From NCBI GenBank assembly GCA_012961845.1, contig DTYO01000190.1, positions 1 to 5,423 on the forward strand: 5,423 bases of DNA, given 5' to 3'. Positions within the stretch are counted from its first letter, which is position 1; each line of letters begins with the position of its first letter. Below are positions 1-4,965 of the stretch, piece after piece. The notes under the pieces were generated by a model. That model saw only the letters and a program-made list of their open reading frames with translations. It had not been told where the DNA came from and did not search any database. The DNA is from Thermodesulfobacteriaceae bacterium (lineage in GTDB: Bacteria > Desulfobacterota > Dissulfuribacteria > Dissulfuribacterales > UBA3076). The position numbers were made by a program, and so were the translations under genes.

Positions 1-119
1 AGAAACACAGTATGCTTTCCTGGATCAGAAGAGATAGATAATCCCAGATTATTCGCTTCAAAAGCCGAACTAATACTAATTTTATAAATTATAGAATGTT
101 ACATGAAATATAGTGAGTC

Positions 120-143
120 AAAAACTGCACCAGAAAGGTGCAG
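120..143 (-). terminator. Hairpin resembling an intrinsic terminator read on the minus strand
   Basis: A perfect 7-bp stem (CTGCACC at 125-131, GGTGCAG at 137-143) closes a 5-base loop. On the plus strand it is preceded by five A residues (120-124), so on the minus strand the stem is followed by TTTTT, the layout of a Rho-independent terminator. No run of T follows it on the plus strand. No intact minus-strand gene lies to its right that would need it, so it may be a leftover of whatever was here before the neighbouring mobile-element remnant decayed, or a structured end of that element. Confidence 0.4.
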
Positions 144-146
144 AGA

Positions 147-566
147 ATTCAACGAAAAAGTGTTCTGCATTTGAAGCCGCAAGTGGGAATACGATTTCAC
201 CAAATCTGCCGCATTGTCAGGGAATTGAAGTACCAGAGCACGTCTGCGCCTCCTCCGCTTTACATCTTCGGTAAACTCGCGAACCGAATAATCCGGGATA
301 ATTACTTCGAACCGGGTAAAAAGGTTGAATTTTGTTCATCCTCTGCTAAGTTAGTCAACATTGATCCGGCAGGACCTTCACAGCAGTGTCCCTCATGGGG
401 TATGATCGGAAGATTTTACAGGTTGCTGTATGCACTAGACATACAGGGGGTCGGTAATGCAGAAAATCCGGTATTGAAAGCGGCAGGCAACCCCCGTCCT
501 GCTCTTGCAGGGAAGCAGTATGCTCCCTTTAGAGAATACCGGACCATATCTTGTTTCCTTTATAAT
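147..566 (+). pseudogene. Degenerate remnant of an IS200/IS605-family TnpB (OrfB) C-terminal region
   Basis: One frame (codons in phase with position 138) stays open to a TGA at 567-569, and its product reads like an eroded TnpB tail. VGIRFHQICRIVREL resembles the helix usually read as IRKDFHHKxSRxLV, KLANRIIRD resembles the LAKSIxD segment, and IDPAGPSQQCPSWG matches the VxPxGTSQxCSxCG zinc-ribbon start. LDIQGVGNAENPVLKAAG matches LDRDVNAAxNILxxAG, which carries the third RuvC aspartate. Inactivation is visible: the second cysteine of the first knuckle is Trp, the second CxxC knuckle is gone (YRLLY), and the DRD motif is altered. There is no N-terminal half, no plausible start with a ribosome site, and no TnpA. 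The call rests on motif spacing judged by eye; chance resemblance in a spurious open frame is the alternative. If real, the fossil predates or accompanied rearrangement upstream of pal. Confidence 0.55.
561..566 (+). promoter_or_regulatory. Candidate sigma-70 -10 box upstream of pal
   Basis: A perfect TATAAT lies 26 bases before the pal ATG. It would place the transcript start near 572-574, leaving a short leader that contains the ribosome site. No good TTGACA-like -35 box is present at 16-18 bases upstream (the sequence there is around TACCGGAC), so it would be a weak or activator-assisted promoter. It coincides with the end of the TnpB remnant. Confidence 0.4.
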
Positions 567-592
567 TGAGACAACTTTATTGGAGGTTTTTC

Positions 593-1171
593 ATGTATAT
601 TGAGCGAATGTACCCAAAAATACTTCTGGCGGCACTGACATTAATATTTGCTTCTGTTTTTCTCACCGGCTGTGCCAAAAAATCGGTCCAGGTAAGCGGA
701 GAAACTCCTGTGGAAGAGGTCTCGGCCCAGGAAGGAACCGCACTTGGAGAAGGCCCGGGAGGAATAACGGGAGAAGAACCTATTGAAGAAGTCGCAGTGA
801 CTTATGGAGAAGGTAATATTTCAGAAGGCAGAACCAGTGCTCCACTTCTGCCCATCTATTTTGATTTTGACAGATATAATATTCGTGACGACATGAAAGA
901 ACGGATGGAAAAAAACGCCGCGTTCCTCCTGGACCACCCTGAAGTACGGATTGAAATTCAGGGAAACTGCGATGACAGGGGCACCAACGAATACAACCTG
1001 GCGCTAGGAGAGAAAAGGGCGAAAAGTGTGAGGGATTATCTTGTCAATCTGGGTATTGTCCCAGACCGGCTCGAAATGGTCAGTTTTGGTGAAGAGCGTC
1101 CTGTGGACCCAGGCCAGAATGAAGAAGCATGGGCCAAAAACAGGAGAGATGATCTAGTCATCATAAGATAA
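593..1171 (+). CDS. pal: Peptidoglycan-associated lipoprotein (Pal-like, OmpA C-terminal domain)
   Basis: The product is a 192-residue outer-membrane lipoprotein that should bind peptidoglycan through its OmpA-like domain and, in the Tol-Pal system, help keep the envelope together during division. Seen in the sequence: a hydrophobic signal (residues about 9-23) ending in the lipobox LTGC, with the lipidated Cys at 27. An acidic, Gly-rich linker (28-85) carries two near-copies of GExPxEEV (36-43 and 60-67). An OmpA domain follows from about 86 to the end, with IYFDFD (88-93), the GNCDDRGTNEYN loop, NLALGEKRA, and the closing NRRDDLVI. Length is close to usual Pal (about 170-190). ATG at 593 is chosen because GGAGG (582-586) lies six bases upstream; a TTG at 566 would add nine residues but has no ribosome site and would bury that site in the coding region. 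No tolB or other tol gene adjoins it here. OmpA-domain lipoproteins outside Tol-Pal are the main alternative. Confidence 0.9.
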   Translation: MYIERMYPKILLAALTLIFASVFLTGCAKKSVQVSGETPVEEVSAQEGTALGEGPGGITGEEPIEEVAVTYGEGNISEGRTSAPLLPIYFDFDRYNIRDDMKERMEKNAAFLLDHPEVRIEIQGNCDDRGTNEYNLALGEKRAKSVRDYLVNLGIVPDRLEMVSFGEERPVDPGQNEEAWAKNRRDDLVIIR

Positions 1172-1213
1172 ATCTCAGTGAAACTATCTGAAGGACTTCA
1201 TGTTTTGTTGGAT

Positions 1214-1294
1214 TCCAGATTCAGTCTTTCTGCTGGATAAAAGCGTCATAAGCTGAACCACAGCAACACACACAGAAGTAGGCCGCTGTGGTTC
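1214..1294 (+). promoter_or_regulatory. Structured leader upstream of ompH: two hairpins
   Basis: The 155 bases between pal and ompH hold no gene. A first hairpin pairs TCCAG (1214-1218) with CTGGA (1233-1237), and inside it CAG (1222-1224) with CTG (1230-1232). A second, stronger one is a perfect 10-bp inverted repeat, GAACCACAGC (1255-1264) with GCTGTGGTTC (1285-1294), around a 20-base loop. Only scattered T residues follow, so it is a poor terminator. It ends 14 bases before the ompH ribosome site and could be an operator, an RNA processing or stability element, or an attenuator. The function is unknown. Confidence 0.45.
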
Positions 1295-1326
1295 CTCAAC
1301 TTTAATCAGGGAGAAATATTTTCCTC

Positions 1327-1869
1327 ATGAAAATCCATACCAGTTTATCAGCAATACTTTCAGTTCTTGTGATTATCGCCGCCTTCTTCTGGTCAGGTAG
1401 TGCTTTTTCCGCGGCAACTACTCCCGGCAAGTTGGCGGTTATTAATATGCAGAAAGTGGTTCGTAATTCTGCTACAGGGCAAAAAGCCATGGACCGAATC
1501 AACAAAAAATGGGAAAAGCTGCAGGCACAGTTGAAGGCCAAGCAGGATAAGATCAGGGCCTTCAAGGAAGACGTAGAAAAAAAGGCCCCGTTGATGAGCG
1601 CAGAAGCCAAGGCCGAGAAAGAGCGTGAACTGAAGAAGATGCTGAGGGACTACCAGGAAGCCCAGGATGACGCTCAGTTTGAAATGCGACAGGCGGAGGC
1701 AAAAAGCATGGAGCCGATCTTGAAAGAGCTGGAAGAAGTTGTCATGGAAATCGGCAAAAAAAACGGTTACTCTCTGATTCTGGAAAAAAACATGCCTGGA
1801 ATATATTACTTCGCTCCGGAAGCGGATATTACACAGAGAATCATCAATGCATATGACAGGAAAAAGTAA
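1327..1869 (+). CDS. ompH: Periplasmic chaperone, OmpH/Skp family
   Basis: This 180-residue protein fits the Skp/OmpH family: trimeric periplasmic 'jellyfish' chaperones that hold unfolded outer-membrane proteins on their way to the BAM complex. A signal peptide covers residues about 1-28 (hydrophobic 8-22, likely cut near AFS-A). The mature start KLAVINMQKVVRNSATGQKAM (35-55) matches the family's beta strand and first helix (usually KIAvVDxqrvlxxS). A long, highly charged coiled-coil region (about 50-135) forms the tentacle hairpin. The end, GYSLILEKNMPGIYYFAPEADITQRIINAYDRK, returns to the core strand and final helix. Length is normal for the family. The ribosome site AGGGAGA (1308-1314) is 12 bases from the ATG, slightly far; no other in-frame start is better. 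In many genomes this gene sits between bamA and lpxD, but here it follows pal and is closed by its own terminator, so it may be a stand-alone or second copy. Confidence 0.9.
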   Translation: MKIHTSLSAILSVLVIIAAFFWSGSAFSAATTPGKLAVINMQKVVRNSATGQKAMDRINKKWEKLQAQLKAKQDKIRAFKEDVEKKAPLMSAEAKAEKERELKKMLRDYQEAQDDAQFEMRQAEAKSMEPILKELEEVVMEIGKKNGYSLILEKNMPGIYYFAPEADITQRIINAYDRKK

Positions 1870-1990
1870 CTTTCCGGCGGAACGGCCGGCAATCAACAGG
1901 CAATTCATCTGCTGCGGCCTGTCAAGAATCCCTGTCACATCTGATTTTACCTAACGATTCTCTGAGCATCCCCCAACATTTATTTCTTTT

Positions 1991-2023
1991 AAAGGCACTT
2001 TCTTTTTCGTGGAGTGCCTTTTT
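1991..2023 (+). terminator. Intrinsic terminator downstream of ompH
   Basis: AAAGGCACT (1991-1999) pairs perfectly with AGTGCCTTT (2013-2021) around a 13-base loop, and the right arm runs into a five-T tract (2019-2023). It ends transcription about 120 bases after the ompH stop and separates the envelope genes from the flagellar genes. On the minus strand the stem is followed by TTT then AAAA, so it is mainly a plus-strand terminator. Confidence 0.85.
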
Positions 2024-2116
2024 CATCAACCATTGGTTTTTTGCCGAAGATAATACCATCTTGTCATGATATGTCTTCGTACTCACTGGATTCTAGCAAC
2101 AGGCTCCGGGATAAAA

Positions 2117-3472
2117 ATGTCTAAAGGCCTGGACCGCGATTCCACAAAAGCTGGCCTGCATCGCGTGCGTCCCGGCATGGAACTGGAGGGACAGGTCATC
2201 AAGAAAGAGGGCGCCTCAGGCCTGATTTCGACAGGTAACCGTTTGCTAAGGGTCACCAGCCGGATTCCCCTGCCTGAAGGTTCACATGTCAGGCTGAAAG
2301 TAACCAGACCCGGCAATCCCATTCATGTAAAACTGCTTTCAGCTGCTTCTGCCCCCCCTGACAGAGGCAGGTCCATGCAGATGGCCTTTCTCCGTTTGAA
2401 AGCCAGTACACTCCATTTCAAAAACACTGTCATGACCATTCTGACCGATCATAGCCCTCCCGACTCAGACACCGGCCTGCCCGGAAGCAGCGTGTCCGGA
2501 TTTGTCCGTTTCCTGAAGCATTTTTCCATAGGTGCCGGGGCAGAACACGAAAAGGTGTCGGGCGCAGCAATGCTGTTCCGCAGTGATGAAACCTCTGATG
2601 AACCCCCTGCAGTCAAATTCCTCAGGTCCACTGTCAATATTGTTTCGGCAGAATCAGGTGGAGGTAATGCACCGTACAGCATGAAACCCGCCCTAAAATC
2701 AGCGGTCTCATGCCTGTCCGGCATCTCCGGGGCAATCTGTAAAAGTAATGGAGGCGAACCGGCAAAAGCCCTGGATCGCACAGTTCTGCCCGGCGCTGAA
2801 TCCTCCGCACCATCGGATGCGGCACGGGATATCCCTGAGAGATCCGTTCGAATTCCGGATTCTTCAAATCCTCTTTTGTCTGCCAAGAACCAGTGCCTTC
2901 CGGAAAACAATGATGTCCAGACTGTTTCAGACAAAACGATACCTTCCCGGTCTGTCCGTACAATGGCTGACCATACAATAGAAAACATAATGCGGGAAAT
3001 CTGTGAAATTTTTGCCTCCCACTCCGGCAGTCTCAACAACTACGGACAGCAATTGCAGCAGAATCTGTCCCTTGCCTTTTTCATGTTTCCGCTGTGGTTT
3101 GATCACAGTGCTGGTTTCGGGCACTGGGCATGGTGGAGCGAGCTTCCCCGGCATGACAGGAACTCCGATAACGACCGATGCAGCCATCTGGTATTTGATC
3201 TCGAACTGAGCCTGCTGGGCCCTGTTAAGATTCACCTGACGTGGACAGGCAAGAAGCTGAAAGTTCTGATAGCTGCAGAGAGGCAGGTGATCTCTACGCT
3301 CACGGCAAGAGCCCGGGAACTCCGCCTCAGTCTGCATGAAAACGGTTTTAGATTTGACTCTCTGGAAATCTTTCCGCTGGAGGAGGCGGATACAGTCGAT
3401 TTCATGGGGCATGCAGACCCCCTCCGCCGATCTTCGTCATGGGATGCAGGATACTTTCATACGGTAATCTAA
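2117..3472 (+). CDS. FliK-like flagellar hook-length control family protein
   Basis: This 451-residue protein has the architecture of FliK-like proteins encoded beside FlhB-domain genes (as with ylqG-ylqH in Bacillus). The N-terminal segment (about 15-75) reads VRPGMELEGQVIKKEGASGLISTGNRLLRVTSRIPLPEGSHVRLKV, the small beta-domain pattern seen in such proteins. A long Ser/Pro-rich, poorly ordered middle (about 75-300) is typical of ruler-type proteins. The C-terminal domain (about 310-440) has LSLAFFMFPLWF (317-328), VFDLELSLLGPVKIHL (from 359) and a final helix-strand RARELRLSLHENGFRFDSLEIFPL, matching the FliK C-terminal export-switch fold. ATG at 2117 (after TCCGGGATAAAA) is preferred; an upstream in-frame ATG at 2066 would add 17 residues of unconvincing sequence and has no ribosome site. 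The stop overlaps the next start by one base. It may control hook or rod length or have another role in export; it is probably not the only fliK of the genome. The start is uncertain, the family fairly sure. Confidence 0.75.
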   Translation: MSKGLDRDSTKAGLHRVRPGMELEGQVIKKEGASGLISTGNRLLRVTSRIPLPEGSHVRLKVTRPGNPIHVKLLSAASAPPDRGRSMQMAFLRLKASTLHFKNTVMTILTDHSPPDSDTGLPGSSVSGFVRFLKHFSIGAGAEHEKVSGAAMLFRSDETSDEPPAVKFLRSTVNIVSAESGGGNAPYSMKPALKSAVSCLSGISGAICKSNGGEPAKALDRTVLPGAESSAPSDAARDIPERSVRIPDSSNPLLSAKNQCLPENNDVQTVSDKTIPSRSVRTMADHTIENIMREICEIFASHSGSLNNYGQQLQQNLSLAFFMFPLWFDHSAGFGHWAWWSELPRHDRNSDNDRCSHLVFDLELSLLGPVKIHLTWTGKKLKVLIAAERQVISTLTARARELRLSLHENGFRFDSLEIFPLEEADTVDFMGHADPLRRSSSWDAGYFHTVI

Positions 3473-3756
3473 TGAACCACGATGAAAAGCAATATAGAAA
3501 GGCTGTAGCCCTCAGATACCGTGCAGCCAAGAACAGGACCCCACAGGTAACGGCCAAAGGCCGGGGACTGATGGCGGAAAAAATCATCGAGCTGGCCCGT
3601 AAATCCGGTGTGCCCGTACACCAGGATGTAGACCTTGTGCAGATACTGTCGAGGCTGGACGTAAACGACGAGATCCCTCCCGAGACTTATATCATAGTCG
3701 CCGAAATCCTGGCCTGGATATACAGAATGAACCAGAAGGCTGCCAGTCAAGAGTAA
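3472..3756 (+). CDS. FlhB-like protein: stand-alone cytoplasmic C-terminal domain (YlqH type)
   Basis: The 94-residue product matches only the C-terminal cytoplasmic domain of FlhB, the export-gate protein that switches flagellar secretion from rod/hook to filament substrates. KAVALRYRAAKNRTPQVTAKGRGLMAEKIIELARKSGVPVHQDVDLVQILSRLDVNDEIPPETYIIVAEILAWIYRMN aligns by eye with the part of FlhB that follows NPTH (YAVALRY...AKG...IrelA...vPi.....LaraLy....g.eIPpelY.avAevla.vyr). No membrane segment is present, and the NPTH autocleavage motif is absent because the protein begins where the cleaved FlhB fragment would (NHDEKQYRKAVALRY). ATG at 3472 shares its A with the stop of the FliK-like gene (TAATG), which implies translational coupling; no strong ribosome site is present. 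An in-frame ATG at 3439 would lie inside the upstream gene. The family is known as small FlhB paralogues near FliK-like genes; its exact role is not settled. Confidence 0.85.
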   Translation: MNHDEKQYRKAVALRYRAAKNRTPQVTAKGRGLMAEKIIELARKSGVPVHQDVDLVQILSRLDVNDEIPPETYIIVAEILAWIYRMNQKAASQE

Positions 3757-3764
3757 TTTCACCG

Positions 3765-3784
3765 GACTGCTGCAGGTCTTTTTT
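3765..3784 (+). terminator. Possible weak intrinsic terminator after the FlhB-like gene
   Basis: GACT (3765-3768) can pair with GGTC (3775-3778), with one G-T wobble, around a 6-base loop, and six T residues follow (3779-3784). The stem is short, so termination would be inefficient. Its position nine bases after the stop of the FliK-like/FlhB-like pair, and the separate promoter before flgF, make it plausible. Confidence 0.3.
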
Positions 3785-4068
3785 ATTATCCGCAGTTCTG
3801 CAGGTCTGAACGTCTGTTTCCCGGCCTGCGACTGTCTCTTCCTGCACAACAGGTCCGCAAGGAAAAGAATGCCCAGTGGGAAGTAAATTCACCGGGCTGT
3901 TCCCTGCCGCCCTGTCGTATCCATCGGCCCTGCAATGCCTTACGCCGTCTTCTTCTCTCATTCCATCAAGCCATGAAACATGATCCGAACCCACTTGAAC
4001 GGTTGTACCATGCTATTTTCACACAGGATATTTGCAATAACACAAAGATCACACTCGTTCAGGCTCTC
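3785..4068 (+). other. Intergenic stretch without a supported gene, upstream of the flgF promoter
   Basis: No convincing gene is seen here. CTGCAGGTCT occurs at 3770-3779 and again at 3798-3807. A frame in phase with the FlhB-like gene stays open from its TAA to a TGA at 4078-4080, with one ATG at 3973 (35 codons) but no ribosome site. The part from about 3995 to 4055 is clearly more AT-rich than its surroundings. Activators of sigma-54 promoters usually bind 80-150 bases upstream of the start, so this stretch is where such sites would be expected; I cannot recognise one. Confidence 0.4.
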
Positions 4069-4094
4069 TCCCGGCCCTGAGATATTGCCCGGGA
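4069..4094 (+). repeat. Inverted repeat just upstream of the sigma-54 promoter
   Basis: TCCCGG (4069-4074) and CCGGGA (4089-4094) are perfect inverted copies separated by 14 bases. The right arm ends nine bases before the -24 element. The centre-to-centre spacing of the arms is 20 bases, about two helical turns, so a dimeric regulator could bind, but a chance repeat in GC-rich sequence is also possible. Confidence 0.35.
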
Positions 4095-4103
4095 ATCACT
4101 GCG

Positions 4104-4119
4104 TGGCACGGCCCTTGCT
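4104..4119 (+). promoter_or_regulatory. Sigma-54 (RpoN) -24/-12 promoter of flgF-flgG
   Basis: TGGCACGGCCCTTGCT fits the RpoN consensus TGGCACR-N4-TTGCW at every defined base, with the -24 GG at 4105-4106 and the -12 GC at 4117-4118 correctly spaced. Transcription should begin near 4129-4131, only about 18 bases before the flgF ATG and directly at the ribosome site AGGAGG (4133-4138). Sigma-54 promoters need an AAA+ activator; in flagellar systems this is a FlrC/FleR/FlgR-type regulator, not encoded in this window. Confidence 0.93.
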
Positions 4120-4147
4120 CAATGCTCTCTACAGGAGGAAATAGTCC

Positions 4148-4900
4148 ATGTTATCAAACTCGAGTCTGCATCCCCATTCAAGGCTGGGACACCTGGAAGC
4201 CCTAGAAGGTTCACGAATCATAGAAAGGAAACTTGAAGTCGTAGCCAATGACATGGCAAACGTAAATACCGTAGCCTTTAAGCAGCAGCAGCTCACCTTC
4301 CATGAATATCTGGTTCTGCAGGCCGATGGATCACAAAGAAATGCCAAAGGCGAAACGGCTTGGAACGAATTCAGCCAGGGTCCATTGGACGAAACCGGCA
4401 ATCCCTTCGACTTCGCCGTTAATGGACCAGGATTCTTTGTGATTCAGACTCCTGATGGTCCAAGATATACCAGGGCAGGGAATTTTACCCTGGACTCCCA
4501 GAATCAACTTGTAACCAGGGATGGATTCCAGGTGCTGGGAGACGGCGCCCCCATAGTCCTGGAGGATACCAGCGGCCAGGGCGTATGGCTCAGTGACGAC
4601 GGTATTTTCTTTGTTGACGGATCACAGGTGGGGAAAATCGATGTAGTCATGTTTGACGATCCTGAAAGTCTCATACAGGTAGGAGAAAATATGTACCGGG
4701 CATCTGACAAAGCAGGTACCCCGACTCCTGCCGAATCCCGGGTCAGGCAGGGATTTCTGGAAGGATCGAATATCAACGCAGTAGAGACAATGGTAACACT
4801 GATCGACCTGCACAGGGCATACGAAGCACAGATGAAGGCCCTCCAGACCCTGGATGAAATGGATGGACGGGCAGTAAACGACCTGGGCAGGCCGGCCTGA
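4148..4900 (+). CDS. flgF: Flagellar basal-body rod protein FlgF (proximal rod)
   Basis: This 250-residue protein belongs to the rod/hook family and, being next to flgG and of typical FlgF length, is called FlgF, a proximal-rod subunit exported by the flagellar apparatus and assembled in the periplasm. The N-terminal rod motif is ERKLEVVANDMANVNTVAFK (26-45). The central domain carries NPFDFAVNGPGFFVIQTPDGPRYTRAGNFTLD (85-116) and LVTRDGFQVLGDG (121-133). The C-terminal helix has RVRQGFLEGSNINAVETMVTLIDLHRAYEAQMKALQTLDEM (198-238), the FlgF/FlgG tail. No signal peptide is present, as expected for a type III export substrate. AGGAGG at 4133-4138 lies nine bases from the ATG. The first 15 residues (LSNSSLHPHSRLG) differ from the usual start, and ANDMAN replaces ANNLAN. 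It is first in the sigma-54-driven unit and is followed by flgG after 65 bases. A perfect 12-base palindrome (4888-4899) spans its stop. Confidence 0.93.
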   Translation: MLSNSSLHPHSRLGHLEALEGSRIIERKLEVVANDMANVNTVAFKQQQLTFHEYLVLQADGSQRNAKGETAWNEFSQGPLDETGNPFDFAVNGPGFFVIQTPDGPRYTRAGNFTLDSQNQLVTRDGFQVLGDGAPIVLEDTSGQGVWLSDDGIFFVDGSQVGKIDVVMFDDPESLIQVGENMYRASDKAGTPTPAESRVRQGFLEGSNINAVETMVTLIDLHRAYEAQMKALQTLDEMDGRAVNDLGRPA

Positions 4901-4965
4901 TGTTTGGCTGCTTCTGCACCACTACATGCGGCCTGAAATCGAACAGACAGTGAAGGAGACAGCTT

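Noticed and set aside
1..87. Possible C-terminal end of a gene entering from the left edge
   Set aside because: All three plus frames stop within the first 87 bases (12 to 28 codons), too short to recognise a product or choose between frames.
1874..1889. Short GC hairpin (CCGGC with GCCGG) right after the ompH stop
   Set aside because: Only five base pairs and no T tract; the real terminator is at 1991-2023.
1393..1938. Long minus-strand open frame (181 codons) opposite ompH
   Set aside because: It lies antisense to a clear OmpH/Skp gene, and its product is Phe/Leu/Cys-rich as expected from the reverse of Lys/Glu/Ala codons; no family resemblance.
2026..2054. Possible sigma-28 or sigma-70 promoter before the FliK-like gene (GCCGAAGA at 2043, GATAAT at 2049)
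   Set aside because: GCCGAAGA is close to the sigma-28 -10 box, but no TAAA lies at the right distance, and GATAAT has no -35 box at 16-18 bases.
2066..2116. ATG at 2066 as start of the FliK-like gene
   Set aside because: There is no ribosome site before it and the extra 17 residues do not look like the family; ATG at 2117 has a weak purine-rich stretch upstream. Not excluded.
2449..3412. Several minus-strand and alternate plus-strand open frames inside the FliK-like gene
   Set aside because: They are shadows in Ser/Pro-rich GC-balanced coding sequence; none has a ribosome site or recognisable domain, while the main frame carries the FliK-like N- and C-terminal domains.
3692..3994. Minus-strand open frame of 100 codons between the FlhB-like gene and flgF
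   Set aside because: It runs into the end of the FlhB-like gene, shows no recognisable motif and lacks a ribosome site.
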